Of a stretch of 34,042 bases of DNA, positions 8,149 to 16,041 are shown piece by piece. The stretch is from Halolamina rubra. GTDB lineage: Archaea; Halobacteriota; Halobacteria; Halobacteriales; Haloferacaceae. Where the stretch lies: positions 1-34,042 of the forward strand of contig NZ_BBJN01000056.1 in the NCBI RefSeq assembly GCF_000739555.1. Reading direction: 5' to 3'. Below the pieces are notes generated by a model. The model saw nothing but the letters and a program-made list of their open reading frames with translations, searched no databases and was not told where the DNA came from. Each line of letters starts with the position of its first letter. Positions within the stretch are counted from its first letter, which is position 1. Made by a program: the position numbers and the translations under genes.

Positions 8149-9023
8149 ACTTCACCCCCGAGGTACGCCTCGACGACGCGCTCGTCGTCCCTGATCTCTG
8201 CCGGCGTCCCCGACGCGAGAACGTTCCCCTGGTGCATGACGATCACGTGCTCGCAGTTCTGCATGATGAGGTCCATGTCGTGTTCGACGAGCAGGAACGT
8301 GTACCCCTGCTCGGTCAGGTCGTGGATGCGGTCCAGCAGCTTCTCCTCGAGCGTCGGGTTCACGCCCGCGAACGGCTCGTCGAGCAGCAGCATCTCCGGG
8401 TCGGCCATCAGCGCCCGGGCGAGCTCCAGCAGCTTGCGCTGCCCGCCCGAGAGGTTCCCCGCGTACTCCTCGGCGAGGTGGTCGATCTCGAACAGCTCCA
8501 GCGTCTCCCAGACCGCCTCGCGGAGCTCGATCTCCTGTTCGATCACGTCGTCGCGCAGGCCGGGGGTGACGGCGTTGACCAGTTTCTCGCCGCGCTGGTG
8601 CGGTGGGGCCAGCATCATGTTCTCGAGCACGCTCATCTCCTCCAGCTCGCGGGCGATCTGGAACGTCCGCACCAGCCCGCGGTTCGCGATCTCCGGCGGC
8701 GACAGCCCCGTGATCTCCTCGCCGTCGAAGTAGACGGCGCCGCCGTCGGGCTCGTGGACGCCGGTGATGCAGTTGAACGTCGTCGACTTCCCGGCGCCGT
8801 TGGGCCCGATCAACCCCGTCACCGAGCCCGCCTCGACCTCGAAGGAGGCGCCGTCGACGGCGGTGATCCCGCCGAAGCGCTTCCGGAGGTTCCGGACGCG
8901 GAGCGGGATACTCGGCGGCGTCTCCCGGGCCGCGCGTTCGGTGCCGCTGTCCTGGGTCTCCGCGAGCTCCTCGGGCGGCGTCGCCGCGACCGGCTGCTCC
9001 GGCCCGTCGTCGGCGTCACTCAT
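8145..9023 (-). CDS. livG: Branched-chain amino acid ABC transporter ATP-binding protein LivG
   Basis: A 292-aa ABC ATPase, partner of LivF. It has Walker A GPNGAGKST, then FNCITGVHEPDGG, signature LSGGQRKLLELARAL, Walker B LLLDEPFAGVNP and H-loop LVEHDMDLIM. The FNCITG and FAGVNP motifs are typical of LivG. An acidic N-terminal stretch of about 45 residues precedes the domain. The ATG at 9023 overlaps the 3' end of livM by 8 nt (ATGAGTGA). A GTG at 9032 is possible but less likely. It is coupled on both sides within the operon. Confidence 0.92.
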   Translation of the reverse strand: MSDADDGPEQPVAATPPEELAETQDSGTERAARETPPSIPLRVRNLRKRFGGITAVDGASFEVEAGSVTGLIGPNGAGKSTTFNCITGVHEPDGGAVYFDGEEITGLSPPEIANRGLVRTFQIARELEEMSVLENMMLAPPHQRGEKLVNAVTPGLRDDVIEQEIELREAVWETLELFEIDHLAEEYAGNLSGGQRKLLELARALMADPEMLLLDEPFAGVNPTLEEKLLDRIHDLTEQGYTFLLVEHDMDLIMQNCEHVIVMHQGNVLASGTPAEIRDDERVVEAYLGGEV

Positions 9024-10374
9024 CGCTCTCACCCCCGTTGCCGCGGACGGTCCTGTCGCTGAGGTCGACGCTCGCGGCAGTCTCCTTGCGGTGACCCATA
9101 ATGCCGTCGGGGCGGTTCTGCATCAGGTACACCAGCACCGCACCGAGGAAGACGAACTTCAGGTAGGCCACGCTGTCGACGAGGTAGCCCAGCCAGGTGA
9201 GGGGGTCGAGCGAGACCATCGCGGCGTAGAAGTTCGGCGCGCTCGGGAGCGAGCCGAACAGTAGCTGGGAGACGGCGGTGACCAGCCCCGCGACCTGGCG
9301 TGGCCCCTCCAGCAGGAACGCGGCGAACACCGCGCCGCCGACGACGCTGCCGGTGTTCGAGCCCGCGCCGCCGACGATGAGCGCCGTGAAGATGTAGAAC
9401 GTCACGATCGGGCGGAACGTGTTGGGGTTGACGTAGCCGTAGGAGCCCTGCCAGAGGATCCCGCCCAGCCCCATCAGCGCGCAGCCGACCATGAACACCT
9501 TGATCTTGAACAGCCGGGTGTCCTTCCCGAGCGAGCGGGCTACGAGCTCGTCCTCGCGGATCGCCTTCAGCACGCGGCCGAACGGCGAGTTCCCGATCCG
9601 ACTCAGCAGCACGTAGTACGCCGTCACGAAGCCGAGCAGCAGCACCAGCGCGTACGTGCCGTCGGTGACCACGCTCGTCCCGACGCCGGCCGCGTCGGCG
9701 GCGCCGTAGACGACCTCGCCGATCGGGGTGAGCCCGGTCTCGGTCTCGTAGATGGCCCGGGCGGGCCCGCTACTGGGCGTCGAGATACCCTGACCCCCGC
9801 CGGTCCCGAACGTGATCCCGAACACGTCGACGACGTTGTAGCCGCTCGCCTCCGGGTCCGTCACGGTGCCGGCGAAGTAGCTGGCGTTGAGCACGAGCCG
9901 GATGATCTCCGAGAGCCCGACGGTGACGATCGCGAGGTAGTCCGCGTCCAGCTGGAGCGCGGGCAGCGCCGCCAGCCCGCCGACGACGGCGGTGATGAGC
10001 AGCGCCCCGACGACGGCGACCGGCACCGGGAGCCCCAGCCCGGGCGGCGACGCCGTCGGCGACGCCGCGAGGATCGACATCGCGTACACGCCGACCGCCA
10101 TGAACCCCGCGATGCCGATGTTGAACAGCCCGGTGTACCCCCAGTGGAGGTTCAGCGCCAGCGCCAGCAGCGCGTACACCGCGATCAGGAACGTGATACT
10201 CGCGATCTCGTTGATGACCGCGTTGGCCATCGAGGCGTTGTTGACGGCGGCGAGGAAGGCACTGGAGACACCGTAGAGGACGTACGTCCCGAGCAGTAGC
10301 CCCGCGACGAGCCGCACGTCGTTCGCCTTGAAGTACGCCGGCACCGCCGCCCAGGCGCGGTCGCCGAGGCTCAT
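9016..10374 (-). CDS. livM: Branched-chain amino acid ABC transporter permease LivM
   Basis: A 452-aa multi-pass permease of the LivM family. Recognisable segments are the helix with LHWGYTGLFNIGIAGFMAVG near residue 85, the LQLDADYLAIVTVGLSEIIR block, and the cytoplasmic coupling region GRVLKAIREDELVARSLGKD. The FKIKVFMVGCALMGLGGILW helix follows. An insertion of about 80 residues around ASGYNVVDVFGITFGTGGGQ to TSVVTDGTYALV makes it longer than bacterial LivM. The ATG at 10374 overlaps the livH stop codon (ATGA), which fixes the start. The C-terminus ends with a hydrophilic tail after VYLMQNRPDGIMG. Confidence 0.92.
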   Translation of the reverse strand: MSLGDRAWAAVPAYFKANDVRLVAGLLLGTYVLYGVSSAFLAAVNNASMANAVINEIASITFLIAVYALLALALNLHWGYTGLFNIGIAGFMAVGVYAMSILAASPTASPPGLGLPVPVAVVGALLITAVVGGLAALPALQLDADYLAIVTVGLSEIIRLVLNASYFAGTVTDPEASGYNVVDVFGITFGTGGGQGISTPSSGPARAIYETETGLTPIGEVVYGAADAAGVGTSVVTDGTYALVLLLGFVTAYYVLLSRIGNSPFGRVLKAIREDELVARSLGKDTRLFKIKVFMVGCALMGLGGILWQGSYGYVNPNTFRPIVTFYIFTALIVGGAGSNTGSVVGGAVFAAFLLEGPRQVAGLVTAVSQLLFGSLPSAPNFYAAMVSLDPLTWLGYLVDSVAYLKFVFLGAVLVYLMQNRPDGIMGHRKETAASVDLSDRTVRGNGGESDE

Positions 10375-11507
10375 GCGGTTTTCACCCCGCCGAACAGCCC
10401 CGACGGTCGGTACAGCAGCACCAGGATCATCACGGCGAAGGCGACGACCCGGGCGAAGTCGGAGGGGATCCACACCAGCGAGAGCCGCGAGGCGATGCCG
10501 ATGACGATCCCGCCGCCGATGGCGCCGTACACGCTGCCGATCCCGCCGAGGATCACGCCGGAGAAGATCAACAGCAGGAGCCGCCAGCCGATGTTGTAGT
10601 TCAGCGTCCCGCGTTCGAGCACGATGAGGAAGCCGGCGATCCCCGCCAGCCCGCCGCCGATGATCCACGTCGTGCGGACGACGCGCTCGGTCGGGATCCC
10701 CGTGACCTGTGCGAGATCCTTGTTGTCCGCCATCGCGCGCATCGCCTTTCCGAGTTTCGTCCGCTGGAGCAGGAAGTGGACGCCGAACATCAGCGAGACG
10801 GCGGCGACGATGAGCGTCACCTCGTGGGCGTTGAGGGGCACGTAGCCGTCGACGACCGGGATGTCGACCGAGGGGATCGACCCGGTCTCGGTGACGCCCC
10901 GGGTGCCGGTCCCGAACACGAACACGATCGCGTACCGCAGCGCGAGCGCGACGCCGATCGACGCGATCAGCAGCGGGATCCCGCCCTTGTCGCGCATCGG
11001 TTTGTAGACGATGCGGTCGAGGAACAGCACCACGGCGACGGTCAGGACGCCGGAGGCGACGAGGCCGATCAGCACCGCCAGCGGCGCGTTCACCACCGAG
11101 ACGAGCGACGGCGCGTTCACGAGGAACACGTTCCCGAACGGCGCGTCGACGTTGAGGGTGACGAACGCGACGAGGTAGGCCGCGAACCAGCCGGAGAACG
11201 CGCCGGTGGTGATGTAGTCGCCGTGGGCGAAGTTCGCGAAGCTGAGGATGCTGTACGTCATCGAGAGGCCGACGCCCGCCAGCCCGATCACGAGACCGAC
11301 GATCAGCCCGTCGAGCACGTAGCGGGCGACCTGTGAGACCGCGGTCGAGCCGCCGAGGAGCTGGACACCCGCCACGTCGACGGTCGTGCCGGCGAGCTTG
11401 GCCGCGAGATCGACGAGGAGATAGCCGATCACGAGTCCCAACAGGACGACTGCGGGCCGCTCGACCAGCGTCCGTCGGGCATCACTGTACGTGTCAGAAA
11501 GTACCAT
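10371..11507 (-). CDS. livH: Branched-chain amino acid ABC transporter permease LivH
   Basis: A 378-aa multi-pass permease of the LivH family and the first gene of the liv operon. The family signature SILSFANFAHGDYITTGAF lies near residue 95. The coupling segment GKAMRAMADNKDLAQVTGI is near residue 255, and the C-terminal helices carry FSGVILGGIGSVYGAIGG. The N-terminal region of about 60 residues is an extra helix compared with bacterial LivH. The start at 11507 is supported by the TATA box centred about 40 nt upstream. Together with livM, livG and livF it forms a complete importer, needing the binding protein encoded at 6067-7292. Confidence 0.92.
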   Translation of the reverse strand: MVLSDTYSDARRTLVERPAVVLLGLVIGYLLVDLAAKLAGTTVDVAGVQLLGGSTAVSQVARYVLDGLIVGLVIGLAGVGLSMTYSILSFANFAHGDYITTGAFSGWFAAYLVAFVTLNVDAPFGNVFLVNAPSLVSVVNAPLAVLIGLVASGVLTVAVVLFLDRIVYKPMRDKGGIPLLIASIGVALALRYAIVFVFGTGTRGVTETGSIPSVDIPVVDGYVPLNAHEVTLIVAAVSLMFGVHFLLQRTKLGKAMRAMADNKDLAQVTGIPTERVVRTTWIIGGGLAGIAGFLIVLERGTLNYNIGWRLLLLIFSGVILGGIGSVYGAIGGGIVIGIASRLSLVWIPSDFARVVAFAVMILVLLYRPSGLFGGVKTA

Positions 11508-11540
11508 GTATTGTGTTCACATCTCTCTCCCCCCCGAACG

Positions 11541-11553
11541 GATATAAAAATTC
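11541..11553 (-). promoter_or_regulatory. Promoter (TATA box) of the livHMGF operon
   Basis: Read on the minus strand the sequence is GAATTTTTATATC, a strong TATA box about 38-40 nt before the livH ATG. Transcription should start about 10-12 nt upstream of the ATG, giving a very short leader. No clear operator palindrome was seen beside it. Confidence 0.6.
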
Positions 11554-11773
11554 GCTACCGCGATTCGGGGGGCGTCGACGGACCGATCGGTCGTCGCGAC
11601 GCCCGGGGTGCGCGCGAGAGCGGGCGAACCGACGTTAGCTCTGCGGGGAGCCGACCCGACCGGCCGCGTGCGGTTCTCCCGCCTTAATCCGTGGTTAACT
11701 CGGCTGAACGCGCCCCCAACTCCGGCGGAGTATCTCCCGGGTTTACCCCTCCTTGGCGGGTTGGTCTGACTGC

Positions 11774-12442
11774 ATGCGCGACACAACGACATCACGACGA
11801 ACGTACCTCCGAGCGGCAGGCGCGGTCGGCCTCGCTGGCGTCACGGCGCTGGCCGGCTGTTCCAGCAGCGCGGCGACGGGGACGCTCGCGACGAAGGTGA
11901 AGGACGCGCCGGGCGACATCGACGACTTCGAGCGCTGTGTCGTCACCATCGAGGGGTTCTGGGTGAAGGAGGGCGACGGCTCGGAGACCGACGGGACGGA
12001 GACCGAGGAGCCCACTGACTCGACAGAGACGGTCGAAGAACAGGACGAGGAGGACGTCGACCAGAGCGACGAGCGCACGTACTACGAGTACGACGAGGCA
12101 CAGGAGGCCGACCTCGTCCAGCTCCAGGACGGCAACACCGCGCTCGTCGACGAGCGCGAACTGGAGACGGGGACGTACGCGTACCTCCAGCTCGACGTGT
12201 CGGGCGTCGACGCCACGCTCGACGACGGCAGCGACGCCGACGTGGGGACGCCCGGCGAGGCGCCGCTGCAGTTCAAGGAGTCGTTCGAGATCCGCGAAAA
12301 CACCCGGACGACGTTCACCGCCGACTTCACGCCGGTCAAGCGCGGCCAGACCGGCTCGTACCTGCTCCAGCCGGTCGCCTCCGGCACCGAGGTCTCCTAC
12401 GACGAGACGACCGAGACGGCGACGCCGACGCCGAGCCAGTAA
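11774..12442 (+). CDS. Exported lipoprotein, DUF4382-like
   Basis: A 222-aa secreted protein. It opens with a twin-arginine signal (TSRRTYLRAAG) and a lipobox LAGC (Cys about 29). The mature part starts TGTLATKVKDAPGDIDDFERCVVTIEGFWV, which resembles the beginning of DUF4382 domains. Those domains usually open with a 'DAP.d...v.vtie' strand and continue with a ligand-free beta-sandwich. An acidic, Thr/Glu/Asp-rich insert occupies about residues 75-105. The later part (YAYLQLDVSGVDATL, FEIRENTRTTFTADFTPVK, GSYLLQPVASGTEV) is beta-rich. It is monocistronic, with a possible TATA element (GGGTTTACCC) about 30 nt upstream. Function is unknown. The family is assigned from memory of its pattern. Confidence 0.7.
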   Translation: MRDTTTSRRTYLRAAGAVGLAGVTALAGCSSSAATGTLATKVKDAPGDIDDFERCVVTIEGFWVKEGDGSETDGTETEEPTDSTETVEEQDEEDVDQSDERTYYEYDEAQEADLVQLQDGNTALVDERELETGTYAYLQLDVSGVDATLDDGSDADVGTPGEAPLQFKESFEIRENTRTTFTADFTPVKRGQTGSYLLQPVASGTEVSYDETTETATPTPSQ

Positions 12443-12485
12443 CGTCGCCCGCGGGTTTTCTGGAGCGCCTTTCAACGGACGCAAC

Positions 12486-12495
12486 GGTTTACGTC
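12486..12495 (+). promoter_or_regulatory. TATA-like element of the voltage-sensor-like gene
   Basis: GGTTTACGT is centred about 28 nt before the ATG at 12518, consistent with a leaderless transcript. Confidence 0.4.
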
Positions 12496-12517
12496 GCCAG
12501 CGCCTAGCGGCCCGTCG

Positions 12518-12913
12518 ATGGACGCCGAACGCTGGTGGCCGCCGTTCGTCGAGGTCATCACCCTCGCGTGGGTGCTGCTGTTCGCCGTCGACGTCGCGGC
12601 CTCGCTCGACCTGCTCGCGGTCACGGCCGCGACCGCGTCGACGGCCCGCGCCGCGCTCCAGTGGCTCCTGCTCGTCTTCCTGGTCGATCTCGTGCTGCTC
12701 TACCGGTGGGCCGACGACGACCTCCGGGGGTTCGTGCGCTCCCACTGGTTCCTGATCCTCACTGTCGTCCCCTGGTTCCGGCCGCTGCGGCTGCTCCGCG
12801 CCGGGCGATCGCTCCGGGCGCTCCGCCTGCTGGCCCGGTCACGCCGGGTCGGCGCGCTCCTCAACAAGGTCCGCCTGAAGGGTCGCAGCCTGTGGCGACG
12901 ACTCCGCGACTGA
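12518..12913 (+). CDS. Small voltage-sensor-like membrane protein without a pore
   Basis: A 131-aa basic membrane protein with four hydrophobic segments at about 9-32, 46-64, 73-87 and 88-112. The fourth begins right after a P-W-F turn and reads FRPLRLLRAGRSLRALRLLAR. Arginines fall at 88, 91, 94, 97, 100 and 103, exactly every third residue with hydrophobic residues between. This is the S4 pattern of voltage-gated channels. The order of segments and the F-R-x-x-R-L-L-R start of S4 recall the KvAP voltage sensor. Acidic residues that could pair with S4 are Asp25 (S1) and Asp57 (S2). No S5-P-S6 pore follows: the protein ends in a basic tail (NKVRLKGRSLWRRLRD). The last 75 nt overlap the opposing DUF389 gene. 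Function is unknown. A lone voltage-sensing domain, a proton path or a regulatory subunit are possibilities, all inferred. Confidence 0.75.
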   Translation: MDAERWWPPFVEVITLAWVLLFAVDVAASLDLLAVTAATASTARAALQWLLLVFLVDLVLLYRWADDDLRGFVRSHWFLILTVVPWFRPLRLLRAGRSLRALRLLARSRRVGALLNKVRLKGRSLWRRLRD

Positions 12914-14272
12914 GTGGGCCGTCGGGAGCGGCAGCCAGCGCCGGATCGACAGCCACCACGGCCCGTCGCGGTCGTCGCCGACGGCAGCCGCGTGCTGGTA
13001 GTCGACGAAGCGCACGTCGACGCCGACGGATCGCTCCGTCGCGGCGCCGATCGCGCCCCGTAGCGCCGCGGCCAGCCCCTCGTGTTCGAGGTCGGTCGAG
13101 CGCCCGACGGTCACCGTCACCGACACCTCGTCGCTGAACACGCCGGCGTCGTTGTACTCGGTCTCGACGGCGGCGAGCTCCAGTGAGCTGTACTGGTCGT
13201 CGTCGAGCACCTCCTGGACCGCGTCGTTGGCGCGCTGCTCGAAGACGAGATGCTGGTAGGTCCCGCCCGCTGTCAGCACGGCGACGAGGAGGAAGGCGAG
13301 GACGACGACGGCGTAGGCGCCGGTGCGCAGCGAGACGGTGGCGGTCTCGCGGATGTCGAACACCGCGGACGATCGGTAGCCGAGAGCGAGAAACGTCAGG
13401 TACGCGGTGAGGTTGATGAACACGATGTTCATCAGCAGCAGGACGGTCGCGCCCGCGACGATCAGCGGCTCCCCCCAGACAGTGCCGATGCCGGCGACCG
13501 CCGCCGCGGGGACGATCGCCGCGGCGACGGCGACGCCGGCGATGGAGACCGGGAGGTCGGTCGCGAGCGCGAGCGCGCCGGCGAACCCCGCCGCGATCGC
13601 GATCGCGAGCGTCAGCACGTTCGGCGTGACGAACGCGCCGACCTGTCCGACGTGGCCCACGTCGAGCGTCGACGGCACGAACCCGGACCGCTGGAGCGCG
13701 AGGCTCATGGCGACGGCACCCAGGTAGCCGACGGCGAGCCCCGCGACCTGCGAACTGGCGCTGTCGACGACCATCTCCCGGTCGCTCACGACGGCGCCGA
13801 CGCTGGCCGACAGCGTAGACCCCGCGAACGGCGCGATCACCATCGCGCCGACGATGACGATGGCGGAGTCGAGCAACAGCCCGCCGACGGCGACGACCGC
13901 GCTCGCGATGGCGAACGCGAGGTACGTCACCGTGTCCGGGGTCAGGTCGGTCGCCCGCTCCCGGACTTCGTCGTTCGAGACGCCGCGGTCGCCCGTCGGG
14001 CCCTCGACGTACCGATCCGTTATCTCCTCGACGTTCGGGACGGTGGCTCGCTCGACGTCCGTGACGACGGTGTAGGTGCTCTCGTCGAGCCCGGCGTCGT
14101 ACAGCTGCTCGAGCACGGTATCCACCGCACCAGCCGGCACCGGGACGGACGCGAGCTTCCCGTCCCGGCGACCGTCGGCGTCGGTGAACAGGAACTCGAC
14201 GCCCATCTCCCCCAGCGCCTCCCGGACCGCCGCCTGCTCCTCGGCGGGGACGAACACCTGAACGAGTCGCAT
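12839..14272 (-). CDS. DUF389 (TIGR00341-type) membrane protein
   Basis: A 477-aa membrane protein of the DUF389 family, function unknown. The N-terminal soluble part of about 100 residues (MRLVQVFVPAEEQ... EFLFTDADG) has a small alpha/beta look. The membrane core starts at LTYDTV-like TPDTVTYLAFAIASAVVAVGG and contains the family-typical SAIVIVGAMVIAPFAGS followed by SASVGAVVSDREM. Six or seven helices follow, including AAAIVPAAAVAGIGTVWGEP and the LLLMNIVFINLTAYLTFLALG helix. A C-terminal soluble domain of about 130 residues ends the protein. I chose the ATG at 14272 because family members begin MRLV/MRL. An ATG at 14296 would add eight residues. The 3' end overlaps the voltage-sensor-like gene by 75 nt. 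Confidence 0.88.
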   Translation of the reverse strand: MRLVQVFVPAEEQAAVREALGEMGVEFLFTDADGRRDGKLASVPVPAGAVDTVLEQLYDAGLDESTYTVVTDVERATVPNVEEITDRYVEGPTGDRGVSNDEVRERATDLTPDTVTYLAFAIASAVVAVGGLLLDSAIVIVGAMVIAPFAGSTLSASVGAVVSDREMVVDSASSQVAGLAVGYLGAVAMSLALQRSGFVPSTLDVGHVGQVGAFVTPNVLTLAIAIAAGFAGALALATDLPVSIAGVAVAAAIVPAAAVAGIGTVWGEPLIVAGATVLLLMNIVFINLTAYLTFLALGYRSSAVFDIRETATVSLRTGAYAVVVLAFLLVAVLTAGGTYQHLVFEQRANDAVQEVLDDDQYSSLELAAVETEYNDAGVFSDEVSVTVTVGRSTDLEHEGLAAALRGAIGAATERSVGVDVRFVDYQHAAAVGDDRDGPWWLSIRRWLPLPTAHSVAESSPQAATLQADLVEERADPA

Positions 14273-14498
14273 ACCGTCCGATCGGTGGCCGCTCATTTCA
14301 CTACCAGCCGACTACTGCGCGGCCCGACCCGTGGATCGCGCTCTCCCTGCCGGAAAGCCCCCGGCGTCGTCGACGACCTGCGACGTAGACCCGCGTGCTC
14401 TGGATTCGGCCCGTCCCACGAGATAGGGTGAGCGATACGACCGCGGGCGAGGGGTCGACGGCACGGGCGGTATGCAGCCCCTTCGGCTGTTTGTCCGT

Positions 14499-14508
14499 GT
14501 ATACTAAT
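14499..14508 (+). promoter_or_regulatory. TATA-like element of the ATP-grasp gene
   Basis: TGTATACTAA is centred about 36 nt before the ATG at 14540, so a short leader of roughly 10 nt is expected. A small hairpin, CAGCC-CCTTC-GGCTG (14475-14489), lies just upstream of it. The remaining intergenic sequence from 14297 shows no further gene. Confidence 0.5.
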
Positions 14509-14539
14509 CGCGGCGTGGCGCCAAGCACGCCGTATCGCA

Positions 14540-15799
14540 ATGCCGGACAGCCACTCAACGGGCGAACGCGCCCTGATCCCCACGGGGCACGACGCGGCGA
14601 GCTACACCTGCGTCCGCTCGCTCGCCAGACAGGGGGTGGGCTCGGTCGTCGCCTCCGAGAAGACCGGGGTTCCCGCCGCGGCCTCGCGCTACTGTGACGA
14701 GTTCGTGTCGCTCCCCGCGCCCCGCGAGGGGCTGACGGCGTACCGCGACGCGCTCCTCGATCTCGCGGCGCGCGACGACGTCCGGACGGTGATCCCGGTC
14801 CGGCCGGAGGACTGCTACGTGCTCTCCCGCGACGAAGCGCTCTTCGCCGAGCACGTCTCGCTGGTGGTGCCGACGATGGCCCAGCTGCGGAACGTCCACG
14901 ACCGGCTCCGGCTGGCCGAGATCGCCGAGTCCGCGGGCGTGCCCGTGCCCGAGACCCGGCGGCTGGCCGACGTCGACGACTGGAACGAGGATCTGCTGAT
15001 CAAGTCCCGGTACAACGTACTGACGGACGCCTACGTCGACGGGCTGACGCCCGACGACATGGACGTGGTGAAGGATATCCACCACGTCGTCCGCGACGAC
15101 CCGCCGGATCCCGACGCGATCCGGCGCTCGATGGGCCACGACCCGATCGTCCAGGAGTTCGTCCACTACGACGAGGAGTTCATGTTCACCGGGCTGTACG
15201 ACCGCGGCGAGCCGCTGGCGACGTTCCAGCACCGTCAGATCCGGGGGAACTCCTACACCGGCGGCGGCGGCGTCTACCGGCGCTCGACGGACGACCCCGA
15301 ACTGGAGCGGGTGGGTCGGGCGCTGCTCGCGGAACTGGACTGGCACGGCCTCGCCTGCATCGAGTACATGCGGGACGCCGAGACGGGCGAGTACGTACTG
15401 ACCGAGATCAACCCCCGGATGTGGCAGTCCCTCCCCTCGACCGTTCGGGCGGGCGCTGACTACCCGTACTACTACTGGCTGGCGGCGACCGGCCGCGCCG
15501 ACGAGATCGACTGCGAGTACGACGTCGGCGTCGGCACCCACATGCTCCACGGCGAGCTGGGGTATCTCGCCAGCGTGCTCACCGAGGAGTCGCCCCACGT
15601 CGAGCGCCCGTCGATCCCGGGGACGGTCTGGGAGATCGCGGCCTCGATCGTGCGCGAGCCGCGCTTCGACTACCTCGCGCTCGACGACCCGGGTCCGTTC
15701 ATCGCCGGCGTCCGGCGGGTGCTCCCCGACGGCGTCGACGAGCGACTCCCCGGGGGCAACTTCGCCGACCAGCGGGATCGTCGACCCCGGCATCACTGA
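14540..15799 (+). CDS. ATP-grasp ligase (carboxylate-amine ligase-like)
   Basis: A 419-aa protein with the three parts of ATP-grasp enzymes, which activate a carboxylate as acyl phosphate and join it to a nucleophile. The N-terminal Rossmann-like domain opens ALIPTGHDAASYTCVRSLARQG and contains VIPVRPEDCYVLSRD. The central part carries the lid with LRLAEIAESAGVPVPETRRL and DLLIKSRYN. The C-terminal part has the metal/ATP ligands in LACIEYMRDAETGEYVLTEINPRMW, where the Glu and Asn of TEINPR coordinate magnesium. EFMFTGLYDRGEP and FQHRQIRGNSYTGGGG form the substrate and ATP loops. The end (ADQRDRRPRHH) is basic. The substrate is unknown. No obvious biosynthetic cluster surrounds it apart from a tiny membrane protein gene 60 nt downstream. 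Confidence 0.85.
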   Translation: MPDSHSTGERALIPTGHDAASYTCVRSLARQGVGSVVASEKTGVPAAASRYCDEFVSLPAPREGLTAYRDALLDLAARDDVRTVIPVRPEDCYVLSRDEALFAEHVSLVVPTMAQLRNVHDRLRLAEIAESAGVPVPETRRLADVDDWNEDLLIKSRYNVLTDAYVDGLTPDDMDVVKDIHHVVRDDPPDPDAIRRSMGHDPIVQEFVHYDEEFMFTGLYDRGEPLATFQHRQIRGNSYTGGGGVYRRSTDDPELERVGRALLAELDWHGLACIEYMRDAETGEYVLTEINPRMWQSLPSTVRAGADYPYYYWLAATGRADEIDCEYDVGVGTHMLHGELGYLASVLTEESPHVERPSIPGTVWEIAASIVREPRFDYLALDDPGPFIAGVRRVLPDGVDERLPGGNFADQRDRRPRHH

Positions 15800-15859
15800 C
15801 CGACCCGGTCCCAAATCCGGACGACGGGGTTTACCCGTCGCTGGCGTGTAGCGTGGGGG

Positions 15860-16030
15860 ATGGCCGGACTCGTTCAACGAACTGCGTCGAGCATCGACAG
15901 CCTCTCCCGGTCGGTCTGGGACGACTCGAGCGGGACGGCGAAGCTAATAATCGCCGTCGCCCTCCTCGTCACGGGGCTGGCGATTCCCGTCGTCCCAATC
16001 GTCCTGATCGCCCGCTACATCGCCGACTGA
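15860..16030 (+). CDS. Small single-pass membrane protein (56 aa)
   Basis: The ATG at 15860 opens a 57-codon frame ending TGA at 16028-16030, translated as an N-terminal amphipathic part (MAGLVQRTASSIDSLSRSVW) followed by one membrane helix (about residues 28-52, LIIAVALLVTGLAIPVVPIV) and a short tail RYIAD. Codon use and third-position GC match neighbouring genes. It sits 60 nt after the ATP-grasp gene on the same strand and 11 nt before the end of the opposing P450 gene, filling the gap neatly. No family is recognised. Too short for routine ORF cut-offs. Confidence 0.6.
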   Translation: MAGLVQRTASSIDSLSRSVWDDSSGTAKLIIAVALLVTGLAIPVVPIVLIARYIAD

Positions 16031-16041
16031 GCGGCCGTGGA

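Noticed and set aside
6004..8733. A single 909-codon plus-strand protein
   Set aside because: Only the first third is real (the Liv binding protein before its frameshift). The rest is Arg/Pro-rich antisense of livF and livG.
14301..14583. Minus-strand frames upstream of the ATP-grasp gene
   Set aside because: They have basic, shadow-like composition and no start signal, and they overlap the promoter of the ATP-grasp gene.
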